This document shows, one piece after another, positions 1 through 9,223 of a stretch of DNA of 64,000 nt (its first letter is position 1; each line of letters opens with the position of its first letter). Source of the stretch: an uncultured Verrucomicrobiota bacterium (GTDB lineage Bacteria > Verrucomicrobiota > Verrucomicrobiia > Verrucomicrobiales > Verrucomicrobiaceae); the NCBI GenBank assembly GCA_903838675.1, contig CAILZI010000126.1:62001-126000 (forward strand), in the 5' to 3' direction. The translations under genes and the position numbers were made by a program. The notes beneath the pieces are model-generated. The model saw nothing but the letters and a program-made list of their open reading frames with translations, did no database searches and was not told the DNA's origin.

Positions 1-979
1 GAGTCGAAGGCGCAGGAGCAGGTGCTGCGGCAGCAGGAGGTGCTGGCGGTGCAGCAGGGTTTGAAGATGCAGGAGCAGGCTGTGTAGGAGCAGCGGATGG
101 TGCCGGTGCAGGTGATGCAGGAGGTGCTGACGGTGTAGCCGGGCTTGAAGGAGCGGCTGGTGCGGGAGCAGGAGGGGGAGGAGAAGGCGAGTCCGCAGGA
201 GGAGCTGGTGCCGCAGCAGGCGTCGCCATGGCAGGTGCAATCGTGGCACCGATGCCGCTGTTAACGGCATTCAACTTGATGTTAGGCATGCCTGGGATGG
301 CGGCGGCTGGCTTGGATTCCACTTTCGGGGCAGGTGGAGCATCGACTTCCTTGGTCGGCAGAGTGGAGGCGATCCAGCCGAGACGATTTTGACTGATGGT
401 CTGAAACCCTGGCATGTCGGGGAACTTCACGGCAAGGTCTTCATAGGCCTTTTTGGCTTCATCAGCCTTGCCCTGCGCCCAGAGCAGGTCACCCATGCGT
501 ACTTGCGCCATAGGAGCAGCCTCACTGGAGGCAAATTCGTTGGTGATGCGTTCAAAAACAGCCTGAGCCTCCTTGCTTTCACTCATGGCATCGAGCTTGG
601 AGCCAAGACCGAGCAGCGCAAAAACGGCAAGTGGGTTGCTTGCGTCCTTGGTGGTGAATTCCTTGAGTGCCTCCACCGCAGAGGATTTCTTATTCTGATC
701 CCAAAGCAAATCCGCCTTCAACAACAGCGCATTGGCAGCGGCATTGGTGCCGGGATAGCGGGAAATAACGAGATCACAGTCTTCAACAGTCTTGGCACCC
801 GTGAAGAATTCAGCAGCCTCGTTGGCCTTGAGGCTGTTTTGATGCTTGATCACGCCGAAGGCGATGAGCGAGATCACAATGATGATGAAAAGCCAGACGA
901 GCTTGCGCAAATTGTCCTCCAGAAACTTTTCCATGCCTGTGGCTGGGAGTTCTTGAGAGATGGAATCGAGTTGGGACAT
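1..979 (-). CDS. Membrane-anchored TPR protein with Pro/Ala-rich tail (3' end off window)
   Basis: Read on the minus strand from the ATG at 979, the frame stays open to the left edge, so the C-terminus is missing. A short cytosolic start (MSQLDSISQELPATGMEKFL) is followed by one membrane helix at about residues 28-47 (LVWLFIIIVISLIAFGVI). An alpha-helical TPR-like region follows to about residue 205 (repeated forms such as ALLLKADLLWDQNKKSSAV and AQVRMGDLLWAQGKADEAKK). From about residue 215 to the edge the protein is almost only Pro, Ala and Ser. The layout of one N-terminal helix plus periplasmic TPRs resembles YfgM/Tol-associated TPR proteins; the Pro/Ala tail may be a wall-spanning linker. 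Exact role unknown. Confidence 0.8.
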   Translation of the reverse strand, partial: MSQLDSISQELPATGMEKFLEDNLRKLVWLFIIIVISLIAFGVIKHQNSLKANEAAEFFTGAKTVEDCDLVISRYPGTNAAANALLLKADLLWDQNKKSSAVEALKEFTTKDASNPLAVFALLGLGSKLDAMSESKEAQAVFERITNEFASSEAAPMAQVRMGDLLWAQGKADEAKKAYEDLAVKFPDMPGFQTISQNRLGWIASTLPTKEVDAPPAPKVESKPAAAIPGMPNIKLNAVNSGIGATIAPAMATPAAAPAPPADSPSPPPPAPAPAAPSSPATPSAPPASPAPAPSAAPTQPAPASSNPAAPPAPPAAAAPAPAPST

Positions 980-1162
980 AGAGTGTGGTTTTGGAAATCG
1001 AGTGAGCGGCTGGCTCAGAAAATGAGGAGAGGCAAATTCTCGAAGGACTAAGAAAGACAGAACCGCAAATGATGAAGAAAGACGAAGCTGGTCACGCGTT
1101 TAGGCGCCTAGGCATCCGGGATTCATTCATCATTCGCCATTCAGATTTCGTCTTTGCGAAAC

Positions 1163-2143
1163 TCACGCTCCGACTTTGGCACGAGCTTCGTCGGCCAGTG
1201 CGGTGGAGAGGTAGCGCTCGCCGGTGGAACACGCGACGGTGACGATCAGCTTGCCAGCATTTTCAGGACGCTTGGCGACTTCGATGGCAGCGACCACGTT
1301 GGCACCGGTGCTGATGCCAACGAGGATGCCTTCTTCCTTGGCCAGGCGGCGGGCCATGGCGAAAGCTTCGTCATTGCTGACTTTGATACACTCGGTGATC
1401 TGCGCATGACCAGCGCTGTCCTTGAGATGAAGATTGGCAGGAACGAATCCGGCACCGGTGCCTTGAATCTTGTGCGGGCCGGGCTGTACAGGCTCGCCGG
1501 CGAGAGTCTGATTGATGACCGGGGAGGCTTCAGGCTCGACGGCGATGGCCTGGAAGCTGGGCTTGCGAGGTTTGAGAACTTCCGTCACGCCAGTGATGGT
1601 GCCACCTGTGCCGACGGCGGCGACGAGGATGTCGATCTTGCCATCGGTGTCGGACCACAGTTCTTCAGCGGTGGTTTTCGAGTGGATGGCAGGATTGGCG
1701 GGATTTTCAAACTGCTGCGGCATCCATGAGTTCGGCGTGGAAGCAACGAGTTCGGTGGCCTTGGCGATGGCGCCTTTCATGCCCTGCGCACCCGGCGTGA
1801 GCACAAGCTCGGCACCCAGCAGTGCGAGCAGCGTGCGGCGTTCCAGTGACATCGTTTCAGGCATCGTCAGGATGAGAGTGTAGCCCTTCGCTGCGGCGAC
1901 AAAAGCCAGCGCGATACCAGTGTTGCCGCTGGTTGGTTCGATGATGATGGTGTCTGGCTTCAAAATCCCACGCTTCTCAGCGTCCTCAATCATGGCCGCG
2001 CCGATACGATCCTTCACGCTGCCAAGCGGATTGAAGAATTCACACTTCAAAGCGATCGTGGCGTTGAGGCCGGCGGTGACTTTGTTGAGCTTCACCAGCG
2101 GTGTTTTACCGACGGTTTCGACGATGTTGTTGTAGATGCCCAT
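1163..2143 (-). CDS. cysK: Cysteine synthase A (O-acetylserine sulfhydrylase)
   Basis: 326 aa, full length for the family. It makes L-cysteine from O-acetylserine and sulfide with pyridoxal phosphate. The PLP lysine is Lys44 in [11 protein letters not shown], the substrate-binding loop is [11 protein letters not shown], and the glycine-rich phosphate-binding loop is [10 protein letters not shown]. The ATG at 2143 gives the usual N-terminus ([19 protein letters not shown]). The next gene upstream on the same strand is an aminotransferase about 60 bases away, so the two may share a transcript. Assignment is secure at family level; cysK versus cysM is less certain, although the sequence is CysK-like. 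Confidence 0.95.
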   Translation of the reverse strand: MGIYNNIVETVGKTPLVKLNKVTAGLNATIALKCEFFNPLGSVKDRIGAAMIEDAEKRGILKPDTIIIEPTSGNTGIALAFVAAAKGYTLILTMPETMSLERRTLLALLGAELVLTPGAQGMKGAIAKATELVASTPNSWMPQQFENPANPAIHSKTTAEELWSDTDGKIDILVAAVGTGGTITGVTEVLKPRKPSFQAIAVEPEASPVINQTLAGEPVQPGPHKIQGTGAGFVPANLHLKDSAGHAQITECIKVSNDEAFAMARRLAKEEGILVGISTGANVVAAIEVAKRPENAGKLIVTVACSTGERYLSTALADEARAKVGA

Positions 2144-2203
2144 GTAGTTTGGAGGTTTGCGGTTTGAAGACGAGGCCGGCCATTGCCGGCAGCGATTGCG
2201 GGA

Positions 2204-3370
2204 TTAATGCTGATTGCAGAATTCTTCGAAGCGATCCATGCCGGCGTTGATCACGTCCAGGCCGGTGGCGTAGCTGAAGCGCACGGTGTGCTCCGCACCG
2301 AAGGCGACGCCGGGAACGATGGCGACCTTCTGCTTGCTGAGCAGTTTTTCACAGAAGTTCACGCTCTTGATCTGCGTCGGTTCGATGTCCACCAAGAAGT
2401 AGAAAGCGCCCATCGGCTCGACCACACGGACGTTCTTGATGTTGTTCAGACGGCCCAGCATATACTGACGGCGGACGTCGAATTCATCACGCATATCGCT
2501 GACGATCTGCTGGTCCATCTGCAAAGCGGCGAGCGCGCCGTATTGGGCAAAGCTGGTCGGATTGCTGGTGGTGTGGCTCTGAATGGTGTCGATGGATTCG
2601 GCGATCTTTTTCGGAGCGGCGGTGTAGCCGAGACGCCAGCCGGTCATCGCATAGGCCTTGGAGAAGCCGTTGATGGTGATCGTGTGATCGTAGATATCCT
2701 TGCTCAGGGAGGCAATGCTGATGTGCTCATTGCCGCCATAGACCAACTTCTCGTATATTTCATCGGACAAGATGACGATCCCTTCACCCACGGCGATCTC
2801 GGCCAGGGCGGTGAGTTCTTCCTTGGTGTAGATGGAGCCGGTCGGATTGCCAGGGGTGTTCAGGATGATCATCTTCGTCATCGGGGACATGGCGTCCTCG
2901 AATTCGTCCGGAGTGAGCTTCCAGCCATTTTCACGCTTCGTTTCCACGATCACGGGAATGCCGCCGACGATGCGCACCATTTCCGGGTAGCTGGTCCAGT
3001 AAGGGGCGGGAATGATCACTTCATCGCCCGGATTGACGCAGGCAAGGATGGCGTTGTAGCAGGAGTGCTTCGCACCGCAGTTCACGCTGATCTGAGAGGG
3101 CTCATACTGCACGTTGTTGTCCACCATCAGCTTTGCAGCAATGGCTTCGCGCAGCTCAAGGATGCCGGCGCTTTCGGTGTAGCGGGTTTTGCCGGAATTC
3201 AGGGCTTCCACGGCGGCGGCGATGATCGGTGCAGGCGTGTTGAAGTCTGGCTCACCAGCTCCGAAATTCAGCACATCCACTCCCTGCTTCTTCAACGCCT
3301 TCGCCTGGCTGGTGATAGACAGGGTCATTGAAGGAGCTACTTCGGCGATGTTCTTGGCGATAAAATCCAT
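2204..3370 (-). CDS. aspC: Pyridoxal-phosphate aspartate aminotransferase (class I/II fold)
   Basis: 388 aa from the ATG at 3370 (MDFIAKNIAEVAPSMTLSIT). The frame extends 39 codons upstream, but that part is Pro-rich and lies between this gene and the divergent rsmB, so it is unlikely to be coding. Family marks are the N-terminal SITSQAKALKKQG helix, FGAGEPDFNTP, NTPGNPTGS, the cofactor-contacting SDEIYEKLVY, the Schiff-base lysine in NGFSKAYAMTGWRLGY (Lys238) and a late VRFSYATG arginine for the substrate carboxylate. It matches the bacterial aspartate (or aspartate/prephenate) aminotransferase subgroup. It transfers an amino group between aspartate and 2-oxoglutarate; the exact substrate range cannot be read from sequence. 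Confidence 0.92.
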   Translation of the reverse strand: MDFIAKNIAEVAPSMTLSITSQAKALKKQGVDVLNFGAGEPDFNTPAPIIAAAVEALNSGKTRYTESAGILELREAIAAKLMVDNNVQYEPSQISVNCGAKHSCYNAILACVNPGDEVIIPAPYWTSYPEMVRIVGGIPVIVETKRENGWKLTPDEFEDAMSPMTKMIILNTPGNPTGSIYTKEELTALAEIAVGEGIVILSDEIYEKLVYGGNEHISIASLSKDIYDHTITINGFSKAYAMTGWRLGYTAAPKKIAESIDTIQSHTTSNPTSFAQYGALAALQMDQQIVSDMRDEFDVRRQYMLGRLNNIKNVRVVEPMGAFYFLVDIEPTQIKSVNFCEKLLSKQKVAIVPGVAFGAEHTVRFSYATGLDVINAGMDRFEEFCNQH

Positions 3371-3508
3371 GGTCAGATGTGGTTGGGCGGGTGAAAAAGG
3401 CGGGGGGCCATCTATAAAGGCGGGGCCGGGAAGTTTGTCAATCATTCCTCCCACTGCGGACAAAGGGCGGCTTGTGTCCAGCGTCACACCGCCTTAGTCG
3501 TGCAACCC

Positions 3509-4750
3509 ATGAGCCAACCACGCCCGCCATCCACTTCCCGCCCGCCTGCCGTCCCAATCCGAGGCATGGCGCTGGATGTTTTGGGGGAATGGTCCGGGGG
3601 GGAGCGCTTTGCCGCCGACCTGATGGACCACATCCAGCGTGACTGCGGCCTCAGCCAGCCCGACACCGCCTTTTTGCGTGACATTGTCCTCACCACCCTG
3701 CGCAACCTCTCCCTGCTCGACCATTGGATCGCCGTGATCACCGAGGACAAGCACCTCGACCACCGCAGCCGCTGGGGCCTGCGCATCGGCCTGTGTCAGG
3801 TATTGATTCTCAAGGTTTCAGAATACGCTGCAGTGAATGAAACCGTGGCCGCCACCGGCCGTGCCCGCAGCCTGATCAATGCGGTGCTGCGTCGTGCCTG
3901 CCGTGAATCCGAGGAATTGCTGGCCATGACAGCTACGCTACCTCTGGAAACTCGCACCTCGCACCCGAAATGGCTTATCGAACACTGGCTTGGACTCTAT
4001 GGCGAAGCCAAAACGATCGCCCTTTGTGAGTGGAACCAGGTCCCCGCGCCGATCTGCGCCCGCGTCAACCGGCTCTACCCGCAGATGACCGAGACGACGG
4101 ACGATTTCATTGTCTGCGACCACCTGCCACGTGAAGAATTGAGCGTGGGGAAAGTGTACATGCAGGACCCCAGCACCGCCATAGCCCCGCGCCTGCTGGC
4201 CCCGCAGCAGGGCCAGCGCGTGCTGGATGCCTGTGCGGCACCCGGGGGCAAAACCGCCCTGCTGGCCCAGTTGATGGAAAATACCGGCGAAATCATCGCC
4301 TGCGATGTCGCCCCGGGGCGGCTGCGCCGGCTGGAGGGAAATCTGCACCGACTGCACGTCACCAATACCCACATTGAGCAGCACGATTGGGAGGACCCGC
4401 AGATCCCCGCCTTTGCCAAGGGGGGCTTTGACCGCATCTTGCTCGATGTCCCCTGCTCCAACACCGGCGTCATGCGCCGTCGGGTCGATGTGCGCTGGCG
4501 TCTGCAGCCCGCAGACATCACCGCCCAGGTGCAAACGCAGAACCAATTGCTGCGCAATTGCCTCCGCGTCCTCAAACCAGGTGGCATCCTCGTTTACAGT
4601 ACCTGCAGCATTGAGCCCGCCGAAAACGAACTGCTCGTCACCAGCGTCCTCGAATCGACCCCCGGCTTCGAACCCGTCAAACTGCGCCACAGCTTCCCGC
4701 CGGACGACCAGATGGATGGAGCCTTCGCTGCCGCGATTCGCCGCGTGTGA
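3509..4750 (+). CDS. rsmB: 16S rRNA m5C967 methyltransferase RsmB-like
   Basis: About 413 aa. The frame opens with a GTG at 3500; the ATG at 3509 is preferred. Residues about 25-150 form a NusB-like RNA-binding domain (DTAFLRDIVLTTLRNLSLLD). The rest is a SAM-dependent methyltransferase with DACAAPGGKTALLAQL for SAM binding, LLDVPCSNTGVMRRRVD with the releasing cysteine, and YSTCSIEPAENE with the nucleophilic cysteine. These are the RsmB/Sun motifs. The protein is expected to act on free 16S rRNA in the cytoplasm. It is divergent from the aminotransferase gene and is followed, without a clear terminator, by a secreted isomerase-like gene 53 bases downstream. Confidence 0.92.
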   Translation: MSQPRPPSTSRPPAVPIRGMALDVLGEWSGGERFAADLMDHIQRDCGLSQPDTAFLRDIVLTTLRNLSLLDHWIAVITEDKHLDHRSRWGLRIGLCQVLILKVSEYAAVNETVAATGRARSLINAVLRRACRESEELLAMTATLPLETRTSHPKWLIEHWLGLYGEAKTIALCEWNQVPAPICARVNRLYPQMTETTDDFIVCDHLPREELSVGKVYMQDPSTAIAPRLLAPQQGQRVLDACAAPGGKTALLAQLMENTGEIIACDVAPGRLRRLEGNLHRLHVTNTHIEQHDWEDPQIPAFAKGGFDRILLDVPCSNTGVMRRRVDVRWRLQPADITAQVQTQNQLLRNCLRVLKPGGILVYSTCSIEPAENELLVTSVLESTPGFEPVKLRHSFPPDDQMDGAFAAAIRRV

Positions 4751-4803
4751 AGTTCGTGCGTGACATTTCCCTTCCGATTCTTCAAGACTCCTCCCCTTCA
4801 CTC

Positions 4804-5646
4804 ATGAAATTCACGTCCCTCCTCCTCACCCTAGGCTTTGCGGCTCAAATCTTCGCCGCTGATGCCCCAAACGCTGCCGGTTTGCAGCTCTACAGTCTGC
4901 GCAGCCAGTTCAAGCTGCGTGGCGTGCCGTGGACGCTGGATCGGGTGAAGGAGTTTGGCATCAAGGAGGTCGAACTCGCCGGCACCTACGATCTCACGCC
5001 TGAGCAGTTCAAAGCCGAACTGGAACAGCGCGGCCTAAAGGCCGTCAGCAGCCATTTCCCCTACGCACGCTACAAGAACGATCTCGACAACGTGGTGAAG
5101 GAAGCGAAGACCCTTGGCCTCAAGTATGCCGGGTGTGCGTGGATCGACCACAAGGACAACTTTGACGAAGCGGAGTGCCGCGATGCCATCGCCGTCTTCA
5201 ACAAAGCAGGTGAGGCGCTGGCCAAAGAAGGAATCACGATGTTTTACCACGCCCACGGCTTCGAGTTTGAACCCTATGGTGACGGCACTCTGCTCGATCT
5301 CTTCCTGCGTGAGACCAAGCCTGAATTCGTCTCCATGCAGATGGACATCCTGTGGATCATCTTCCCCGGCCAGGACCCGGTGAAGCTGCTGGAAAAATAC
5401 AGCGGCCGCTGGAAGCTCATGCACCTCAAGGATCTGAAGAAAGGTGTCGCCACGGGCTTCCTCACCGGCAAGACCGACGTGGCCAACGATGTCACCCTCG
5501 GCACCGGCCAGATGGACTGGAAATCCATCTTCGCCGCCGCCCGCAAGAACGGCGTGCAGCACTACTTCATTGAAGACGAATCCCCGACTTCCCTGGAGCA
5601 GATCCCCAACAGCCTGAGCTTCCTGCGCGCCAACGGCTTCGAGTGA
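4804..5646 (+). CDS. Secreted sugar phosphate isomerase/epimerase (xylose-isomerase-like TIM barrel)
   Basis: 280 aa from the ATG at 4804, which opens a clear signal peptide (MKFTSLLLTLGFAAQIFA, cut before ADAP). An in-frame ATG at 4747 would put non-hydrophobic sequence before it, so the later start is chosen. The mature part is an AP-endonuclease-2/xylose-isomerase-like barrel: GLQLYSLRSQF at the start, MFYHAHGFEFEPYG with a metal-type His pair, MQMDILWIIFPGQDP and LMHLKDLKKG. The family isomerises or epimerises sugars or inositols. Exported members are common in Verrucomicrobiota and Planctomycetota, and their substrates are mostly unknown. The next gene starts 5 bases after the stop. Confidence 0.85.
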   Translation: MKFTSLLLTLGFAAQIFAADAPNAAGLQLYSLRSQFKLRGVPWTLDRVKEFGIKEVELAGTYDLTPEQFKAELEQRGLKAVSSHFPYARYKNDLDNVVKEAKTLGLKYAGCAWIDHKDNFDEAECRDAIAVFNKAGEALAKEGITMFYHAHGFEFEPYGDGTLLDLFLRETKPEFVSMQMDILWIIFPGQDPVKLLEKYSGRWKLMHLKDLKKGVATGFLTGKTDVANDVTLGTGQMDWKSIFAAARKNGVQHYFIEDESPTSLEQIPNSLSFLRANGFE

Positions 5647-5650
5647 TCGC

Positions 5651-7789
5651 ATGTCTCGCCGCCTCCATGCCATCATCCTGCATGGCGTTTTCATCCTTTC
5701 GGGCATCTCGGCGCTGATCTACCAGCTCGTCTGGCAGCGTGCACTGCTGACGATCTATGGCAGCAACGTCGAGTCCGTGGCGATGGTCGTGGCGGCCTTC
5801 CTTGCCGGACTCGGCATCGGCAGCATTGTGGGTGGCTGGATTTCCAAATCCACGCGCGCACCGCTCGTGCTGCTGTTCGGTCTCGCGGAACTTGGTGTCG
5901 GAGCCTATGGACTCATTTCACTGAAGCTGTTCGACGCCGTCGGTGACCTGACTTCCGTGCAGTCTCACGGACTCACCACCGGTGCGCTCGTCTTCCTGCT
6001 CGTATTTCTCCCCACCCTGCTCATGGGCGCCACGCTGCCAATGTTGGTGGCGCATGAAGTGCGCGACACCGCGCATGTGGGAGAAAGTGTGAGCAGGCTC
6101 TACTTTGTGAACACGCTAGGCGCCGCTCTCGGTGCCTTCATCGCCGCACACTGGCTGCTAGGCAGTTTTGGCATGAGCGGCACCACGCGCATCGCGGCCT
6201 GTTTGAATGCCGCCGCAGCACTCATCGTACTGCTCGTCTTGAGAAAGCCAGCCGCTGAGTCCGCGGACCATGCAGCCGCTCCTGCTGCCAATCCACCCTG
6301 CGCAATTCCCTTCCGCACCGCTTTGCTGTGGTCGGCACTCTCCGGCTTTCTGGCGCTGTCCTGGGAGATCATCTGGTCACGTGTCTTCAACTTTGCCAGC
6401 TCTTCCAAAGCCCCAGTGTTTGGATACATGCTAGGCAGCTACCTTCTCGGACTTGCGCTAGGTTCTCTGTTCAGTCCGCGCTTGCTGAGGCAGGGCGGTG
6501 ACCTGCGCACCCAACTCGCGCGCTGGGTGATGTTTGCGAGCGTCGCAGGATTCCTCGTCGCCCCATTCACTGCTCTTGTAGCCACGCGGATGTTCTGGGA
6601 ATGTGGTTACGTCTTTGTCATCATCGCAGGAGCGCTGATTGGACTCACCTTTCCGCTGCTGTGCCACGCGGCCATTCCACCGGGCAAAGACACGGGCAGC
6701 CAGCTCTCGCGGCTCTATCTCTCCAACATCATTGGTTCCGGCGCAGGCAGCCTGCTCACGGGCTTCCTTTTCATGGAATGGCTGAGTCTGCAGCTTCTCA
6801 GTATGCTGCTGCTCGTTCTTTCGTGGTTGTGGGTGGAAAGCATTGCGCGTTTTGAACTGCCTGCGCGCCTGCGCTGGCAGCCGCTGTTCTTTGTTCTTAT
6901 CACCCTGAGCCCGTTCCAGAGCTTTTATGAGCGACTGCAATACAAGCATGAGTTTGGCCATGGCATGCACTTCGAGCAGATCATCGAATCGCGGCACGGC
7001 GTCGTCACGGTGGACACCAGCGGTGCGGTTTATGGCAACGGCGCTTACGACGGCATGATCGGCACAAAATTGGAACCGAAATCCTGGCTGGTGCGGCCCT
7101 ACTTCCTTTCCGCCGTGCGGGATCGCATTGAGGACGTCCTCGTCATCGGGGTCGCCAGCGGATCATGGTCACAGATTCTCGTCAATCATCCGCAGGTGAA
7201 GCACGTCACCGCTATCGAGCTCAGCAATGGCTACCTTGACCTCATTCGTGCACGCCCCGAAGTCGCAAGTCTGCTCACCAATCTCAAGCTGGAACTTGTT
7301 ATTGATGACGGTCGCCGCTGGCTGCGGCAGCATCCCGAGGCACGCTTCGACGCCATCGTGATGAACACCACGCATCACTGGCGTGAGTTCGCCTCGGCCC
7401 TGCTCTCGCGCGAGTTTTTGACCGAGGTCAAAGCGCATCTTACGCCCGAAGGCGTCGCCTTCTGGAACTGCACCGAGTCCCCGCGTGCCGCACGCACCGG
7501 CATGGAAGTCTTTCCGCACACGCTGATGGTCATAAATCACTGCCTGGCCAGCAGCACTCCGCTGGAGCCAAACCGTGACCGCTGGCAAAAAGTTCTCGCT
7601 GCTTATCACATCGATGGCCAGCCCGTGCTCGCCCCCGATCAAATCGACGGCGTGCTGGATTTCCTCAAAGGAGAAGCTCTTCCCATTCCTGGCGACATGT
7701 GGCACTGGTGCCGCCGTCCAGCGATGCAATCCGCCTGGAGTGATGCCAAGATCATCACTGACGATAATCTTGGCCATGAGTATCCCTGA
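5651..7789 (+). CDS. Polytopic membrane protein fused to a spermidine-synthase-like domain
   Basis: 712 aa. The N-terminal two thirds carry many membrane helices in an MFS-like arrangement (for example FILSGISALIYQLVWQRALL and LVFLLVFLPTLLMGATLPML). The C-terminal third, from about residue 440, is a Rossmann methyltransferase fold of the spermidine synthase family: HGVVTVDTSGAVYGNGAYDG, VLVIGVASGSW, VTAIELSNGYLDLI, LVIDDGRRWL and DAIVMNTTHHW. The SAM/dcSAM loop reads GVASGSW rather than the usual GGGDGG, so aminopropyl transfer is doubtful. No speD was seen nearby. The gene begins 5 bases after the isomerase-like gene and is probably cotranscribed with it. The substrate is unknown. Confidence 0.8.
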   Translation: MSRRLHAIILHGVFILSGISALIYQLVWQRALLTIYGSNVESVAMVVAAFLAGLGIGSIVGGWISKSTRAPLVLLFGLAELGVGAYGLISLKLFDAVGDLTSVQSHGLTTGALVFLLVFLPTLLMGATLPMLVAHEVRDTAHVGESVSRLYFVNTLGAALGAFIAAHWLLGSFGMSGTTRIAACLNAAAALIVLLVLRKPAAESADHAAAPAANPPCAIPFRTALLWSALSGFLALSWEIIWSRVFNFASSSKAPVFGYMLGSYLLGLALGSLFSPRLLRQGGDLRTQLARWVMFASVAGFLVAPFTALVATRMFWECGYVFVIIAGALIGLTFPLLCHAAIPPGKDTGSQLSRLYLSNIIGSGAGSLLTGFLFMEWLSLQLLSMLLLVLSWLWVESIARFELPARLRWQPLFFVLITLSPFQSFYERLQYKHEFGHGMHFEQIIESRHGVVTVDTSGAVYGNGAYDGMIGTKLEPKSWLVRPYFLSAVRDRIEDVLVIGVASGSWSQILVNHPQVKHVTAIELSNGYLDLIRARPEVASLLTNLKLELVIDDGRRWLRQHPEARFDAIVMNTTHHWREFASALLSREFLTEVKAHLTPEGVAFWNCTESPRAARTGMEVFPHTLMVINHCLASSTPLEPNRDRWQKVLAAYHIDGQPVLAPDQIDGVLDFLKGEALPIPGDMWHWCRRPAMQSAWSDAKIITDDNLGHEYP

Positions 7790-7830
7790 ATCGTGATTTG
7801 CATTCCCTCCTCCTAAGCTCATAAACCCGC

Positions 7831-7938
7831 ATGCAATTTAAGCGGCACCAGTCCTTCAATTCCATGCGATGGCTCATCAGCGAAGCTGAAACAGAGCAGA
7901 CGCCTGAACACTGGCTTTCTGGTCCTTCCGGTGAATGA
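7831..7938 (+). CDS. Possible 35-aa leader ORF before the FAD oxidoreductase
   Basis: ATG at 7831 to TGA at 7936-7938 reads MQFKRHQSFNSMRWLISEAE and onward, ending just ahead of the next gene's start. No family is recognised and no strong ribosome binding site is seen. It may be chance; it is listed because it fills most of the 156-base gap between two genes and its stop lies 7 bases before the ATG of the oxidoreductase. Confidence 0.2.
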   Translation: MQFKRHQSFNSMRWLISEAETEQTPEHWLSGPSGE

Positions 7939-7945
7939 TGCGGCC

Positions 7946-9223
7946 ATGAATCCGGACGTTCTCATCATTGGCGGTGGCAGCGCAGGCGTGGCGGCGGCTT
8001 TGGCTGCGGCTCGTCAGGGTGCAAAAACGCTGCTCGTGGAGCGTTACGGTTTTCTCGGCGGTGCCAGCACGGCCTCGCTCGTTCATTCGTTCTGCGGTTT
8101 GTACGATCTGCCAGCAACGCCGGACGCAACGCCGCGGGTTGCCAATCCCGGGCTGCCGGTCGAGCTCGCGCGTGAGTTGCTCGCCCGGGGGATAGCCCAC
8201 GGCCCCTTGCGCATGGGCAGGGTGGACGTGCTGATGCACCAGCCGCAGCGCCTGGCTGGATTTCTCGATCAATGGTGTCTAAACGAGCCGAACTTGCAGG
8301 TGCTGCTGCATACGGAAGCCGCAGGCTGTGTGGTGGACGCGCAGCGCATCACTGAAGTGACGCTGCAATGCCGTGGCACGACGTGGACTCTGCGCCCGCG
8401 CACCTTGGTGGATGCGAGTGGTGATGCGGTCCTCGCCGCGCTCACGAGTCACCCGTGGGACCCAACTCCGGCTCATGAACTGCAACGCCCGGCTTACATT
8501 GTCTGCCTTGGTGATGTCGATGCTGCCGTCCTTCAGGGTGACGGTCCTTTGAAAATCTCCGGATGTCTGGCACGGGCAATTCAGGAGAAAAAGCTGCCTG
8601 CGACGGCGGCGGGTGCGCATTTCCGTGGCAGCGCTGCATTGAACGAGGCGTTCCTGACTCTTGATCTGCCAGGTGATTCGCCGGAGTGTGCGTTTGATGC
8701 GACGGATGCACGGAGTTTGACGTGGATCGAGATGCAGGGCCGTGAAGTGACTTTTGCCATCGTCGAGCATCTGAGAAAAGCGCTCGATGGATTTGCCAAA
8801 GTGAGGGTCACGACGCTGCCTGTACGTGCTGGAATCCGTGAAAGCCGGCGATGGATTGGGGAAGTAACTTTAACAGAGGAAGACATCCTCGAAAGCCGCA
8901 GCGATGTGCACGGGGTTGCGAATGCAACATGGCCCATCGAGCTGCGTGAGACTGCCCGCGGTCCGCGCTTGCTTTACCCAAAGGAACCGAAAGCCTGCGG
9001 CATTCCGCTCGGGGCATTGCGCGCGCGTGATTTGAAGAACGTGTTTGTCGCAGGCCGCTGCATTTCCGCCACGCATCGGGCGCAGGCGAGCACGCGTGTC
9101 ATGGGCACAGCTCTGGCCACCGGACAGGCCGCTGGAATTGCCGCCGTCTTTCCTGAGCAAGACACCACAGACCTTGCACCCCAGGTGTGCACAATATTGA
9201 GCCAGCTGGAATCCGCCAAGTGA
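7946..9223 (+). CDS. FAD-dependent oxidoreductase (FAD_oxidored type)
   Basis: About 425 aa from the ATG at 7946; a GTG five codons upstream (7931) is possible. The N-terminus is a dinucleotide-binding fold, VLIIGGGSAGVAAALAAA, followed by LLVERYGFLGGAST. Later marks are LVDASGDAVLAAL, PVRAGIRESRRWIGE and the C-terminal FAD contact NVFVAGRCISATH. These agree with the FAD-dependent oxidoreductase family often found in Verrucomicrobiota/Planctomycetota carbohydrate loci; no enzyme activity is established here. The stop codon TGA overlaps the GTG start of the AMP-ligase gene (GTGA), so the two are translationally coupled and probably act in one pathway. Confidence 0.85.
   Translation: MNPDVLIIGGGSAGVAAALAAARQGAKTLLVERYGFLGGASTASLVHSFCGLYDLPATPDATPRVANPGLPVELARELLARGIAHGPLRMGRVDVLMHQPQRLAGFLDQWCLNEPNLQVLLHTEAAGCVVDAQRITEVTLQCRGTTWTLRPRTLVDASGDAVLAALTSHPWDPTPAHELQRPAYIVCLGDVDAAVLQGDGPLKISGCLARAIQEKKLPATAAGAHFRGSAALNEAFLTLDLPGDSPECAFDATDARSLTWIEMQGREVTFAIVEHLRKALDGFAKVRVTTLPVRAGIRESRRWIGEVTLTEEDILESRSDVHGVANATWPIELRETARGPRLLYPKEPKACGIPLGALRARDLKNVFVAGRCISATHRAQASTRVMGTALATGQAAGIAAVFPEQDTTDLAPQVCTILSQLESAK

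Noticed and set aside
1-240. Simple-sequence repeat at the left edge
   Set aside because: The trinucleotide pattern is the Pro/Ala-rich part of the TPR protein read on the minus strand.
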